DNA of 64,000 nt, taken from the NCBI GenBank assembly GCA_038363005.1, contig JBBQBI010000004.1, positions 217,443 to 281,442 on the forward strand, in the 5' to 3' direction. The position numbers were made by a program, and so were the translations under genes. This DNA comes from JAKOWB01 sp038363005. GTDB lineage: Bacteria > Pseudomonadota > Alphaproteobacteria > Kiloniellales > JACOMY01. Below the pieces are notes generated by a model. It did no database searches. It worked only from the letters and a program-made list of their open reading frames with translations, and had not been told where the DNA came from. Below, one piece after another: positions 27,250 to 36,476 of this stretch (positions are counted from its first letter, which is position 1; the number at the start of each line of letters is the position of its first letter).

Positions 27250-27942
27250 ATGATCGACGTCTATACCTGGGCAACGCCCAATGGCCACAAGGTGCATATC
27301 GCCCTTGAGGAACTGGGCTTGCCCTACAAGGTCCACGCCATCGACATCGGCAAGGGCGAGCAGTTCCAACCCGACTTCCTGAAGATCAGCCCGAACAACC
27401 GCATCCCGGCCATCGTCGACAGCGAGGGGCCGGGCGGCAAGCCGCTGTCGCTCTTCGAATCCGGCGCCATCCTGATCTACCTGGCGGAGAAGACCGGCAA
27501 GCTGCTCTCCAAGGACCCGGTGACGCGCTACACCACGATCCAGTGGCTGATGTGGCAGATGGGCGGCCTGGGTCCCATGCTGGGCCAGGCGCACCACTTC
27601 CGCCTCTACGCGCCAGAGAAGCTGCCCTACGCGATCGAGCGCTACACCAACGAGGCGAAGCGGCTCTACCGCATCCTCGACAAGCGCCTGGGCGAATCCC
27701 GCTACCTCGGCGGCGGCGAATACTCCATCGCCGACATCGCTTCCTGGGCCTGGACCCGCTATCCCGACCGCCAGGGCGTCGACCGCGACGAGCTGCCCAA
27801 CTTCAAGCGCTGGCATGACGAGATCGATACCCGCCCGGCGGTACAGCGCGGCGTGCAGGTGCTGACCGCGCAGCGCCCCGCCGCCTTCGACGAGAAGGCC
27901 AAGGAGACGCTGTTCGGCGCGACGCAGTTCCAGAAGCGCTAG
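27250..27942 (+). CDS. GSH-dependent disulfide-bond oxidoreductase (YfcG/YghU-like GST)
   Basis: A 230-residue Nu-class glutathione transferase. The N-terminal domain starts MIDVYTWATPNGHKVHIALEELGLPY, where the TPNGHKV stretch is diagnostic of YfcG/YghU enzymes, which reduce disulfides with two bound glutathiones. Further marks: KISPNNRIPAIVD, SLFESGAILIYLAEKTGKL and the YxIADIASWAW helix. SD GAAGGAGACAGCG precedes ATG 27250. It overlaps the LysR gene stop on the other strand by 4 bp. Confidence 0.92.
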   Translation: MIDVYTWATPNGHKVHIALEELGLPYKVHAIDIGKGEQFQPDFLKISPNNRIPAIVDSEGPGGKPLSLFESGAILIYLAEKTGKLLSKDPVTRYTTIQWLMWQMGGLGPMLGQAHHFRLYAPEKLPYAIERYTNEAKRLYRILDKRLGESRYLGGGEYSIADIASWAWTRYPDRQGVDRDELPNFKRWHDEIDTRPAVQRGVQVLTAQRPAAFDEKAKETLFGATQFQKR

Positions 27943-28844
27943 ACCCTCTGTGCCTCGCCCTGCGCGCGCAGCCAGTCCCAGGCGGCGCGCAGGGCAGGGC
28001 GCGGGCGCTCGCGCGGGCCGACCAGGTGATAGCCCTCGGCCCGTGTCAGGCGAAGATTGAAGGGCTCTATCAGGCGCCCAGCCGCCAGGTCTGAAGCGGC
28101 CAGCGCGCGGTCGGCCAGCGCGACGCCAAGGCCGGCCGCGGCGGCCTCCAGCGCCAGGTGTGGCTGGTCAAAAACCTGTCCGGCCCGTGGATCCGGCAGC
28201 TGTACGGCTGCCAGCGCCAGCCAGTCCCGCCAGTCGTCGGCAGACCCGCGGGCATGCAGCAGGCGGTGGCGCAGCAGGTCGCGCGGCTGCGCCAGGCGGC
28301 CCTTGCCGGCGAGCAGTTCCGGGCTGGCCACCGGCGTCAGCACCTCGTGAAACAGCAGGCGGCTCTCCAGGCCGGGTGGGCCACCGCGACCGTACTGAAT
28401 GCCGATGTCCACCTCGCCGTCGCCGACTGGCAGGTAGCGCTCGGTGATGGCCAGGCGCAGCTCCACGGTGGGCTGGCGGCGGGCGAAGTCCTGCAGCCGC
28501 GGAATTAGCCAACGCATGGCGATGGTGGTGGCCAGGGTCAGTGTCACCACGCCATCGCCGGACGGTCGGCCGAGCCGCCGGGTCGCCTGCGCCAGGCTGG
28601 CCAGTGCCTCCTGCACCGCTGTCAGGTAGACCTGTCCCGCATCGCTCGGCTGCACGCCGCGACCGAGACGCTCGAACAAGCGCCGGCCGAGGTGACGCTC
28701 CACCAGCGCGACCTGCTGGCTCACCGCCGCCTGGGTGATACCGAGCCGCGCGGCCGCGCGGGTGAAGCTGCCGAGCTCCGCCGCCGCGGCGCAGGCGCGC
28801 AACGCTTGCAGCGGCAGGTCCGGCCAGGGATCGCTATTAGCCAT
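27939..28844 (-). CDS. LysR family regulator, GcvA type
   Basis: A 301-residue LysR-type transcription factor. The winged helix-turn-helix is LQALRACAAAAELGSFTRAAARLGITQAAVSQQVALVERHLGRRLFERLGRG near the N-terminus (quoted in part here by its ends), followed by a two-lobed effector domain. Start chosen at ATG 28844; an in-frame Met six codons upstream (28862) is an alternative. Neither has a clear ribosome site. It is divergent from aguB with a 117-bp gap containing AT-rich T-N11-A candidates (for instance around 28850-28885), so it may control that amidase and itself. Confidence 0.88.
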   Translation of the reverse strand: MANSDPWPDLPLQALRACAAAAELGSFTRAAARLGITQAAVSQQVALVERHLGRRLFERLGRGVQPSDAGQVYLTAVQEALASLAQATRRLGRPSGDGVVTLTLATTIAMRWLIPRLQDFARRQPTVELRLAITERYLPVGDGEVDIGIQYGRGGPPGLESRLLFHEVLTPVASPELLAGKGRLAQPRDLLRHRLLHARGSADDWRDWLALAAVQLPDPRAGQVFDQPHLALEAAAAGLGVALADRALAASDLAAGRLIEPFNLRLTRAEGYHLVGPRERPRPALRAAWDWLRAQGEAQRV

Positions 28845-28961
28845 GCTTATGAGTGTAGCCATAGAAAGCTTATTTCGACAGTAGTTTGGATTACGGCTCA
28901 TTGTGTCTGGCGCTGGCGTGCCGCCTGCTGTTCCGGTGATTTTGCCGAGCGGAGGGATGTC

Positions 28962-29822
28962 ATGCAGGTGACGGTCGCGGCCACGCAGATGGCTTGTTCC
29001 TGGGATCGCGCGGAGAACCTGGCGACGGCTGAGCGCCTGGTGCGCCGGGCGGCGGCACAGGGTGCCAACGTCATCCTGCTGCAGGAGATGTTCGCCACGC
29101 ACTTCTTCGCCTTCATGGACTGGAAGGCGGAGTACTTCGCGTTGGCTGAAACAGCCGAGGAGAGCGTAGTGCTGCGCCACATGGAGGGCCTGGCGCGCGA
29201 GTTGGGCGTGGTGCTGCCGGTGAATTTCTACGAGCGCGCCAACAACGCCTACTACAACACCGTCGTGCTGATCGACACCGACGGCAAGCGGCGCGGCTAT
29301 TATCGCAAGGCGCACATTCCGGTCGGTCCGCCGGGCTGCTTCGAGAAGGTCTACACCAGCCCTGGCGATACCGGCTTCCAGGTCTGGGACAGCGCCTTTG
29401 GCCGCATCGGCTGCGCCATCTGCTGGGACCAGTGGTTCCCGGAGAGCGCCCGCATCATGGCGCTGAAGGGTGCCGACCTGTTGTTCTATCCCACCGGCAT
29501 CGGCTCCGACTGCCACGAGCACTGGGAGGTGACGATGCGCGGTCACGCCGGCGCTAACCTGACACCGCTGGTGGCCAGCAACCGCGTCGGCACCGAGAGC
29601 GGCGAGCTCGGCACCAGCACCTTCTGGGGCAAAAGCTTCATCGCCGGGCCGACCGGCGCCGTCGTCGCGCGTGCCGGCAGCGAGGGGGAGGAAGTGGTGA
29701 CCGCCAGCTTCGACCTCGCGGCCAACCGTATCCAGCGCGCCAACTGGGGTGTTTTCCGTGACCGCCGGCCGGATCTCTATGGGCCGCTGCTGACGCTGGA
29801 CGGGGTGACGCCCGCCATCTGA
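28962..29822 (+). CDS. aguB: N-carbamoylputrescine amidase
   Basis: Nitrilase-superfamily hydrolase converting N-carbamoylputrescine to putrescine in the agmatine pathway. Length is 286 aa. Triad: Glu42 in VILLQEMFATHFF, Lys in YYRKAHIPVGPPG and Cys154 in GCAICWDQWFPESAR. The VGPPGCFEKVYTSPGDTGF and DCHEHWEVTMRGHAGANL stretches are typical of AguB rather than of general omega-amidases. GGAGGG lies 5 bp before ATG 28962. No agmatine deiminase gene (aguA) is adjacent; it must be elsewhere or missing. The divergent LysR gene is the likely local regulator. Confidence 0.9.
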   Translation: MQVTVAATQMACSWDRAENLATAERLVRRAAAQGANVILLQEMFATHFFAFMDWKAEYFALAETAEESVVLRHMEGLARELGVVLPVNFYERANNAYYNTVVLIDTDGKRRGYYRKAHIPVGPPGCFEKVYTSPGDTGFQVWDSAFGRIGCAICWDQWFPESARIMALKGADLLFYPTGIGSDCHEHWEVTMRGHAGANLTPLVASNRVGTESGELGTSTFWGKSFIAGPTGAVVARAGSEGEEVVTASFDLAANRIQRANWGVFRDRRPDLYGPLLTLDGVTPAI

Positions 29823-29910
29823 CCGCGACCGACCGTCGCGAGGGGGCACCAAATTCGCCGCCCTGCCGTTGCCTGACTGTGACCTTTCAAGCACAGCAGG
29901 GCGAGCAACC

Positions 29911-32346
29911 ATGACCGACACCCACCAGCTGCCGCCCACGGTGCAGAACCGGAAAGGCTTGGCGCTGTGGTGGCGGCGCGCGCTGTCGCTCGTATTCATC
30001 TTGTTCGGTCTGGCGATCGCCGCGGGTGGTGTCTGGCTGCTGATCCTTGGCGGCTCTTGGTACTACCTGCCGGCGGGCCTGGCGTTGCTGCTGACCGGCC
30101 TGTTGCTGTGGTGCGGCGATCTGCGCGCGCTCTGGCTCTATCTTGCGACCTGGCTGGTGACCTTGGCCTGGGCCTATGGCGAGGTCGGCCTGGACGGCTG
30201 GGCGCTGGTGCCGCGCGTCATCGCGCCGACGATCTTGCTGCTGCTGTTGCTGACGACCCTGCCGCAGCTGACGCCGCGCGGTCGCCGTCTGCTGCCGCTG
30301 GGCGCGGTCGCCGCCGCTTTCGCGGTGGCGCTGCTGGCCGGCCTGCTGTTGCCAGGGCAGGGCACTGGCGCTCCGCCCGGCGACGCTGCCGTCGCATCGT
30401 TGGCCGCGCCTGCGCCGACGGCCACCGCGGCGCCTGAGCTGGCGGCCGGACAGGACTGGCCGGTCTACGGCGGCTCCATGCTGGCGACGCGCTTTTCGCC
30501 GCTGCAGCAGATCACCGCCGCGAACGTCGAGCAGCTGCAGCAGGTCTGGAGCTACCGCAGCGGCGACCTGCCAAGCGCGGCGGCCGATGGCAAGTATTCG
30601 CCGGAGAACACACCGCTGGAAATCGGCGGCAGCCTCTACAGCTGCACCGCCAAGAACATCATCGTCGCGTTGGATGCCGCCACCGGCGAGGAGCTGTGGC
30701 GCTATGACCCCGGCGTCGCCGACGCCGCCATCCCCTATGGCGCCACCTGCCGCGGCGTCGCCTACTTCGCCCAGGCCGACGCGCCGGCCGGCCAAGCCTG
30801 CGCCACCCGCATCCTGGAAGGCACGCTGGATGCGCGCCTGATCGCCGTGGACGCGGCCAGCGGCAAGCCCTGCGCCGACTTCGGCAAGGCGGGCGCGGTC
30901 GACCTGAACGAGGGCATCGGCGAGACGGTGCCCGGCTGGTACGCGGTGACCGCGCCGCCGACTATCGTGCGCGGCGTCGCGGTGCTTGGCGCGCAGATCA
31001 AGGACGGCCAGGCCGAGGACGCGCCTTCTGGCGTCATCCGCGGCTACGACGCCGTTACCGGCGAACTGCTTTGGGCCTGGGACATGGGGCACCCGGAGCG
31101 CCAGGGCGCGCCGCCGCCGGGCGAGACCTATACCCGCGGCACGCCCAACATGTGGACCGTCGCTGCCGCCGACCCGCAGCTGGGCTTCGTCTACCTGCCG
31201 CTCGGCAACTCCTCCGTCGACTACTGGGGCGGCAACCGCGCCGACTTCGAGAACGAATACAGCTCCGCCCTGGTGGCGCTCGATGCCACCACCGGAAAGG
31301 CGGTCTGGCACTTCCAGACCGTCCACTACGACCTGTGGGACTACGACCTGGGCTCGCAGCCGACGCTGGTCGACCTGCCAGTCGAGGGCGGCACCGTGCC
31401 GGCCATCGTGCTGCCCAGCAAGCAGGGGCAGATCTACGTATTGGACCGGCGCACCGGCGAATCGCTCTTCCCGGTGGAGGAGCGCCCGGTGCCGGGGGCC
31501 GGCGTCGAGCCGCAGAACCTGGCCAGGACCCAGCCCTACTCCGGCTACGCGCACCTCGACCAGCCGCCGCTGCGGGAAAGCGACATGTGGGGCATGAGCC
31601 CGCTGGACCAGCTCTGGTGCCGCATCGAGTTCCGCCGCGCGTCCTATGACGGCGAGTACACCGCGCCGACCGCCGACCGGCCCTACATCGAATACCCGGG
31701 CTACAACGGCGGCTCGGACTGGGGCAGCGTCGCGGTCGATCCGGTGCAGGGCATCCTGGTTGCCAACTACAACGACATGCCGAACTTCAACTGGCTGATC
31801 CCGCGCGAGGAGGCTCAGGCCATGGGTATCAAGCCGATCGATCAGGGTGGCACCAGCAAGAATGCCGAGGGCGAAGGCGATGCCCAGGCGGGCTCGCCCT
31901 ATGCCATCCACGTCAATGCCGGCTGGCGCCTGGGCACCGGCCTGCTGTGCAAGCAGCCGCCTTATGGCCGCATCCGCGCCATCGACCTGGCCACCGGCAA
32001 GACGCTGTGGGACCACGCCCTGGGCGATGCCCGCAACAATGGGCCCTTCGGCCTGCCCTCCATGCTGCCGATCGAGATCGGCACGCCGAACAACGGCGGG
32101 CCGCTGGTCACCGCCGGCGGGCTGATCTTCGTCGCTGCCACCACCGACGACCAGCTACGCGCCATCGATATCCACAGCGGCAAGACCCTGTGGCAGACCA
32201 CGCTGCCGGCGGGCGGCCAGACCACGGCGATGACTTATGAGGTGGACGGCCGGCAGTACATCGCCATCGCCCCCGGCGGGCACCACTTCATGGAAACCAA
32301 GATTGGCGACCACATCATCGCCTTCGCGCTGCCCAAGGGGTCCTGA
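29911..32346 (+). CDS. gcd: Membrane-bound PQQ-dependent glucose dehydrogenase
   Basis: Oxidises glucose (or related aldoses) to the lactone in the periplasm and passes electrons to ubiquinone. Length is 811 aa. Five N-terminal transmembrane helices (about 23-140) anchor the protein; the rest is an eight-bladed PQQ propeller starting DWPVYGGSMLATRFSPLQQI. Propeller motifs include ALDAATGEELWRYDPG, PSGVIRGYDAVTGELLWAWDMG, ALDATTGKAVWHFQTVHYDLWDYDLGSQPTL (in pieces) and AIDLATGKTLWDH. No pqq biosynthesis genes lie in the window. The start is ATG 29911. The gene stands alone downstream of aguB. Confidence 0.95.
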   Translation: MTDTHQLPPTVQNRKGLALWWRRALSLVFILFGLAIAAGGVWLLILGGSWYYLPAGLALLLTGLLLWCGDLRALWLYLATWLVTLAWAYGEVGLDGWALVPRVIAPTILLLLLLTTLPQLTPRGRRLLPLGAVAAAFAVALLAGLLLPGQGTGAPPGDAAVASLAAPAPTATAAPELAAGQDWPVYGGSMLATRFSPLQQITAANVEQLQQVWSYRSGDLPSAAADGKYSPENTPLEIGGSLYSCTAKNIIVALDAATGEELWRYDPGVADAAIPYGATCRGVAYFAQADAPAGQACATRILEGTLDARLIAVDAASGKPCADFGKAGAVDLNEGIGETVPGWYAVTAPPTIVRGVAVLGAQIKDGQAEDAPSGVIRGYDAVTGELLWAWDMGHPERQGAPPPGETYTRGTPNMWTVAAADPQLGFVYLPLGNSSVDYWGGNRADFENEYSSALVALDATTGKAVWHFQTVHYDLWDYDLGSQPTLVDLPVEGGTVPAIVLPSKQGQIYVLDRRTGESLFPVEERPVPGAGVEPQNLARTQPYSGYAHLDQPPLRESDMWGMSPLDQLWCRIEFRRASYDGEYTAPTADRPYIEYPGYNGGSDWGSVAVDPVQGILVANYNDMPNFNWLIPREEAQAMGIKPIDQGGTSKNAEGEGDAQAGSPYAIHVNAGWRLGTGLLCKQPPYGRIRAIDLATGKTLWDHALGDARNNGPFGLPSMLPIEIGTPNNGGPLVTAGGLIFVAATTDDQLRAIDIHSGKTLWQTTLPAGGQTTAMTYEVDGRQYIAIAPGGHHFMETKIGDHIIAFALPKGS

Positions 32347-32422
32347 CTCTCTTGCCGGGGGCTTTGTCCCGGTACGCCTTGCCCCTTTCCAGGGGCCGTG
32401 ACGGGCGCCATCCTGCGGCCCC

Positions 32423-33568
32423 ATGAAGAACCGTCCCGCTCCCCATCCCGAGACCCTGGCCGCGCAGGCCGATCACTTCCTCGATCCGGTGACCGGCGCC
32501 ATCGTGCCTCCGCTGGTGACCTCGACCACCTTCGCGCGCAACGACGACTACTCGCTGCGCCAGGCCACTAGCTATTCACGCTACGGCACGCCCAACTGGC
32601 ACCAGGCCGAGGGGCTGATCGCCAAGCTGGAGGGCGCGGCCGCCGCTGCCGTCTTCGCCTCTGGCCTGGCGGCCTCGGCGGCCGTGGTGATGACGATGAA
32701 GCCGGGCGAGCGCATCGTCGTCCACGACACCATGTATTGGGGCTTCCTGGCCTGGTTGAAGGATTTCACCCGCCAGTGGGGTATCGACCTGGCGTTGGTC
32801 GACATGACCGACCTGACGGCCCTAGAGCAGGCGCTGGCCACGCCGACCAAGATCGTCTGGTTCGAGACGCCGACCAATCCGCTGTGGCAGGTGCTCGACA
32901 TCGCCGCCATCGCGCGGCTGGGCAAGGCGGCCTGCGCGCGCGTCTGCCTGGATTCCACCGTTGCCACGCCGGTCTTGACGCAGCCGCTGGCGCTGGGCTG
33001 CGACCTGGTCATGCATTCGGCCACCAAGTACCTCAACGGCCACAGCGATGTGCTGGCCGGTGCGTTGGCGGTGGCGGTCGAGGACGACTGGTGGGAGCGC
33101 ATCCTGTTCAACCGCACCTCGGTCGGCGCTTCGCTGGGCCCCTTCGAGGCCTGGCTGCTGCTGCGCGGCATGCGGACGCTGTTCCCGCGCGTGCGCCAGG
33201 CGAGCGAAAGCGCGCTGGCGCTGGCGACCTACTTCTCGAAGCATCCCAAGGTGGCGCGCGTGCTCTATCCCGGCCTGCCGGACCATCCGGGCCACGACGT
33301 CGCGTCGCGCCAGATGCAGGGCGGTTTCGGCGGCATGCTGTCGCTGCTGGTCAAGGGCGGCGGCGCGGCGGCGCTGCGCGTCTGCACGGCGACCGAGCTG
33401 TTCCACCGCGCCACCTCGCTAGGCTCCGTCGAAAGCCTGATCGAGCACCGCCACACAGTGGAGGGTGTGCACGGCGTCTCGCCGCCGGAGCTGATCCGTC
33501 TCTCGGTCGGCCTGGAACACCTGGACGACCTGCGCGACGACCTGGAGCAGGCGCTGGCGAAGGCCTGA
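32423..33568 (+). CDS. Cys/Met metabolism PLP-dependent enzyme (cystathionine synthase/lyase family)
   Basis: A 381-residue fold-type I PLP enzyme of the trans-sulfuration family. PLP-binding motifs are YSRYGTPNWHQAE, FASGLAASAAVVM, VCLDSTVATPVLTQPLALGCDLVMHSATKYLNGHSD (in parts), with Lys202 in SATKYLNGH as the Schiff-base residue. The C-terminal GSVESLIEHRHT and IRLSVGLEHLDDL strands are conserved. The reaction (gamma-synthase, beta-lyase or gamma-lyase) cannot be told from motifs. It converges with DUF1028, separated by 4 bp. Confidence 0.9.
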   Translation: MKNRPAPHPETLAAQADHFLDPVTGAIVPPLVTSTTFARNDDYSLRQATSYSRYGTPNWHQAEGLIAKLEGAAAAAVFASGLAASAAVVMTMKPGERIVVHDTMYWGFLAWLKDFTRQWGIDLALVDMTDLTALEQALATPTKIVWFETPTNPLWQVLDIAAIARLGKAACARVCLDSTVATPVLTQPLALGCDLVMHSATKYLNGHSDVLAGALAVAVEDDWWERILFNRTSVGASLGPFEAWLLLRGMRTLFPRVRQASESALALATYFSKHPKVARVLYPGLPDHPGHDVASRQMQGGFGGMLSLLVKGGGAAALRVCTATELFHRATSLGSVESLIEHRHTVEGVHGVSPPELIRLSVGLEHLDDLRDDLEQALAKA

Positions 33569-33572
33569 AGGG

Positions 33573-34253
33573 CTACTCGTCGCCGGGCACGCCATATGCT
33601 GGCGCTGAGGCCGGATCGAGCGCGCGGGTGACGTAGTCCGCCATCTGCGGCTGGTAGGCGGTCCAGAGCGCGCGCAGTGCCTTGATCGGATCGACCTCGT
33701 CCCAGTCGACGCGCAGGTCGACCAGCGGCCAGGGCTGCTTGTCCGCCACCAGCAGCGTGGCGGAATGCACCGGCCCCATCTCGCCGCCAGCCTCGTAGAG
33801 CCCGGCCTCCAGCGCGCTCAACAAACGCTCGGCCAGGTGGCCGCTGCCGCGTTCGAAGGCGGCGACCATGATGCCGGGCAGGGCGGTGGACTGCAGCAGG
33901 TTGCCGGCGGCGATGCAGTCGCGGCCCGGCGCCACGGCATTGGTGCCCAGCGTCTTGGCCCCGCTGTGGCTGGCGGTCCCCCCCTTGGCGTCGATGACGA
34001 TGACCTGGCGGTAGTCCGGCTGCACCGCCGGTCCGGCCAGGACGCTGGCCAGCGCGCCCTGAGGTCCCTGTACGCCGGCCAGGCGATCCAGCACGCGCGG
34101 CCCGATCGACGGTAGCGTGATGTTCTGCGTCGCGACGGCGCCGACCCCGGCGCGCACATGCGGACAGCGGCTGCCGACGGCGATGGAGGAGGTGGTGATG
34201 GCGACGCCGACCATGCCGGTGGTGGCGCAGCGGCCGAGGATGGAGAAGGTCAT
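33573..34253 (-). CDS. DUF1028 family protein (Ntn-hydrolase-like)
   Basis: A 226-residue DUF1028 protein. The N-terminus TFSILGRCATTGMVGVAITTSSIAVGSRC and VRAGVGAVATQNIT match the family, as does GGTASHSGAKTLGTNAVAPGRDCIAAGNLL. DUF1028 proteins are thought to have an Ntn-hydrolase-like fold and often sit beside RidA and amidohydrolases in amino acid degradation loci. Here RidA and an HpaB-type hydroxylase follow on the same strand upstream, separated only by repeat copy D, so co-function is likely. Substrate unknown. Confidence 0.88.
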   Translation of the reverse strand: MTFSILGRCATTGMVGVAITTSSIAVGSRCPHVRAGVGAVATQNITLPSIGPRVLDRLAGVQGPQGALASVLAGPAVQPDYRQVIVIDAKGGTASHSGAKTLGTNAVAPGRDCIAAGNLLQSTALPGIMVAAFERGSGHLAERLLSALEAGLYEAGGEMGPVHSATLLVADKQPWPLVDLRVDWDEVDPIKALRALWTAYQPQMADYVTRALDPASAPAYGVPGDE

Positions 34254-34278
34254 GGGGCGCTGTGGCTCCTCTAGGCTC

Positions 34279-34365
34279 CGTCATGCTCGGGCTTGTCCCG
34301 AGCATCCATTTCGACGTTAGCGCAGTTGGCTGGATGGACCCTCGGAACAAGTCCGAGGGTGACGG
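34279..34365. repeat. Two-armed palindromic repeat, copy D
   Basis: An 87-bp element starting CGTCATGCTCGGGCTTGTCC and ending GTCCGAGGGTGACGG, in the same orientation as copy A at 6045. It occupies nearly the whole gap between DUF1028 and RidA, 28 kb from the GIY-YIG gene, with no nuclease gene beside it. Confidence 0.92.
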
Positions 34366-34373
34366 AAATGACG

Positions 34374-34802
34374 TTACCCTGGAATCACCGCGGTCGCCTC
34401 GATCTCCACCAGCCACTCCGGCCGCGCCAGGCCAGTGATGACCAGGCCGGTGGAGACTGGGAATACGCCCTTCAGCCACTTGCCCATGGTCTGGTAGACC
34501 GCCTCGCGGTGGCGGATGTCGGTCAGGTAGACGACGATGCGGCAGATGTGAGTCAGGTCGCTGCCGGCTTCGTCCAGCAGCAGCTTGATGTTCGCCATGG
34601 TCTTCTCGGTCTGCCGCGCGGCGTCGCCGTTGTGCAGCGATTCCCGGGTCTCCAGGTCCTGCGCGACCTGGCCGCGCAGGAAGACCATCGTGCCCTTGGC
34701 CACCACCGCCTGGCACAGGTCGTTGTCCAGCTTCTGCTCGGGATAGGTAAGCTTGGTATTGAAGGGGCGGATGCGCTTGTGGATCGGATTGACCTTGAGC
34801 AT
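34374..34802 (-). CDS. RidA family protein
   Basis: A 142-residue RidA/YjgF-family protein; the archetype deaminates reactive 2-aminoacrylate. Start at ATG 34802 with AGGAG 8 bases upstream. The core includes AVVAKGTMVFLRGQVAQDL, the helix QTEKTMANIKLLLDEAGSDLTHICRIVVYLTDIRHREAVYQTMGKW (in parts) and the C-terminal GLARPEWLVEIEATAVI. The usual catalytic Arg of RidA (in CxxRVxVxL) appears as CRIVVYL, so an Arg is kept. It begins 11 bp after the HpaB-type gene and is probably co-transcribed with it. Confidence 0.88.
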   Translation of the reverse strand: MLKVNPIHKRIRPFNTKLTYPEQKLDNDLCQAVVAKGTMVFLRGQVAQDLETRESLHNGDAARQTEKTMANIKLLLDEAGSDLTHICRIVVYLTDIRHREAVYQTMGKWLKGVFPVSTGLVITGLARPEWLVEIEATAVIPG

Positions 34803-34813
34803 AGCGGTGTCTC

Positions 34814-36283
34814 CTAGGCGGCCTTGCCGGGTTGCTTCTTGCCCAGCACGCCGTCCGACAGGCCGGCGCTTTCCTTGACGAAGCCGAGCGCCTGGTTCCA
34901 GTCGAAGTTGCGGTAGACCGCCGCCAGGTGGGCGAAGGGCGGCGACTGGGCGAAGAGCTGGAAGGTCAGGCGGTGCCCGGCGTAGTCGCTGTTCAGCAGG
35001 TCGCGGGCATAGGCCAGCAGCTTGCGCCGGTCCTCGGCCACCCAGTCCTCGTTGACGGTGTAGAACTTGTCGAGCCAGGGCTTGGTCTCGGGGTCGCGGA
35101 AGGCGGCGGCGTCGGGGGTGACGCAGATCTGCCCGCCGCAAAGCTCGCGCGCGATGTGCATCTTGGCGTTGAGCTGCGAGCAGGCTAAGACGCGGCCGGT
35201 CATCAGCAACGACTGGTTCGGCATCAGCAGGCCGCCGGGGCTCTTGGTCGCGGTGGCGATAGCGGCGGTCAGGTGGGCGTTGATGCCCTCGCGGTAGCAG
35301 GCCAGCTCAGCCAGCTTCTCCTGCACCGCCTGCTGCTTGTCCAGGCCGGTCTGGCGCACGTTGAACAGCGCCGCGCCGATCATCATGTCGGCGAACTTCA
35401 GGATGCGCTGCACGAAGGCGAAGGCCGAGTAGCGGTGCAGGGTCATGCGGATGAACATGGCTGCCTTGGTGTGGCGATAGAACAGCACGTTCTCCCAGGG
35501 GATCAGCACGTCGTCGAAAATCACCAGCGTGTCGACCTCGTCGAAGCGGTTGGCCAGCGGGTAGTCCTCGAGCGGCGCGCGCCCGGCGAAGCCGGTGCGA
35601 CAGATCATCTTGATGCCGGGTGAACCCAGGTCGCAGATGAAGCCCACGGCATAGTCCGACAGCTTTTCGTCACCCCAGTTGGCGATGGTCGGCTTGGTGA
35701 AGGCCTGGTTGGCATAGGCCGCCGCGGTCTCGTACTTCGCCCCGCGCACCACGATGCCGGCCGAGGTCTCCTTGACCACGTGCAGCAGCATGTCGGGGTC
35801 CTGGTCCTGCGGGCGCTTGGAGCGGTCACCCTTGGGATCGGTGTTGGCCGAGACGTGGAAGGGGTCCTGCTCGATCACCCGCGCGATGTGGTTGCGGATG
35901 TTGGCGCTGAACTGCGGGTCGACCTCGTTCAGCACGTCCTGGCCGTCGAACAGCGACCACATCTCGCCCACGGTCTCGTCGCCGACGCGGGTGACCACGC
36001 CCTTGATGTCCTTGAAAACAGCGTCGGTAGACTGCCGTTTGGCCTGCCAGTCCTCCTGGCTGTAGGGCAGCTTGAGGCCCAGCGCGTAGTTCTGCCCACC
36101 CTCGCTATAGGTCATGAGCGGCCGCGTCGCCGGGTCGTGCTGCATGTCGTAGATGCGGGCGCGGATGTCCACCAACGGCTTGAACATCGGATGGCTCGGC
36201 ACGTCCTTGACGCGCTCGCCGTTGATCCAGACCAGCCGCCCGTCGCGGATGGACTCAAGATACTGCTGGCCGGTGCGGATCAT
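34814..36283 (-). CDS. 4-hydroxyphenylacetate 3-hydroxylase family flavin monooxygenase
   Basis: Large-component flavin-dependent aromatic hydroxylase of the HpaB/PvcC family, 489 aa. Start at 36283 (MIRTGQQYLESIRDGRLVW), with AGGGAG 7 bases upstream. Family marks: the N-terminal IDIRARIYDMQHDPATRPLMTY-like block, LHVVKETSAGIVVRGAKYETAAAYANQAF, VDTLVIFDDVLIPWENVLFYRH and the C-terminal acyl-CoA dehydrogenase-like helices with AREL-CGGQICVTPD. These enzymes need a flavin reductase (HpaC), which is absent here. Substrate could be a phenol or another aromatic; RidA and DUF1028 suggest a nitrogen-containing compound, which is inference. Confidence 0.88.
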   Translation of the reverse strand: MIRTGQQYLESIRDGRLVWINGERVKDVPSHPMFKPLVDIRARIYDMQHDPATRPLMTYSEGGQNYALGLKLPYSQEDWQAKRQSTDAVFKDIKGVVTRVGDETVGEMWSLFDGQDVLNEVDPQFSANIRNHIARVIEQDPFHVSANTDPKGDRSKRPQDQDPDMLLHVVKETSAGIVVRGAKYETAAAYANQAFTKPTIANWGDEKLSDYAVGFICDLGSPGIKMICRTGFAGRAPLEDYPLANRFDEVDTLVIFDDVLIPWENVLFYRHTKAAMFIRMTLHRYSAFAFVQRILKFADMMIGAALFNVRQTGLDKQQAVQEKLAELACYREGINAHLTAAIATATKSPGGLLMPNQSLLMTGRVLACSQLNAKMHIARELCGGQICVTPDAAAFRDPETKPWLDKFYTVNEDWVAEDRRKLLAYARDLLNSDYAGHRLTFQLFAQSPPFAHLAAVYRNFDWNQALGFVKESAGLSDGVLGKKQPGKAA

Positions 36284-36388
36284 GCGGGGACTCCCTGGGG
36301 CTGGGGTCGGCATGATGGCGCGCGGGCATGGATAGGGAAAATATTATTTAGATGGGATTAAGGAAGAGCTTCCCTTTTTAAGGATCCA

Positions 36389-36460
36389 TCATGCCCAGGC
36401 GTGACCCGGGCATCCAGGTTTCTTGCCGGCTGGATGGCCGGGTCAAGCCCGGCCATGACG
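36389..36460. repeat. Palindromic repeat of the CCGGGTCAAGCCCGG type
   Basis: A 72-bp two-armed element: TCATGCCCAGGCGTGACCCGGGCATCC on the left, GGATGGCCGGGTCAAGCCCGGCCATGACG on the right (each shown whole only by its ends in the sequence). It has the same TCATG...CATGACG edges as the 87-bp family but a different loop (GTGAC/GTCAAG), so it is a related but distinct repeat. Confidence 0.82.
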
Positions 36461-36476
36461 TTTGACGAGAGGGGCA

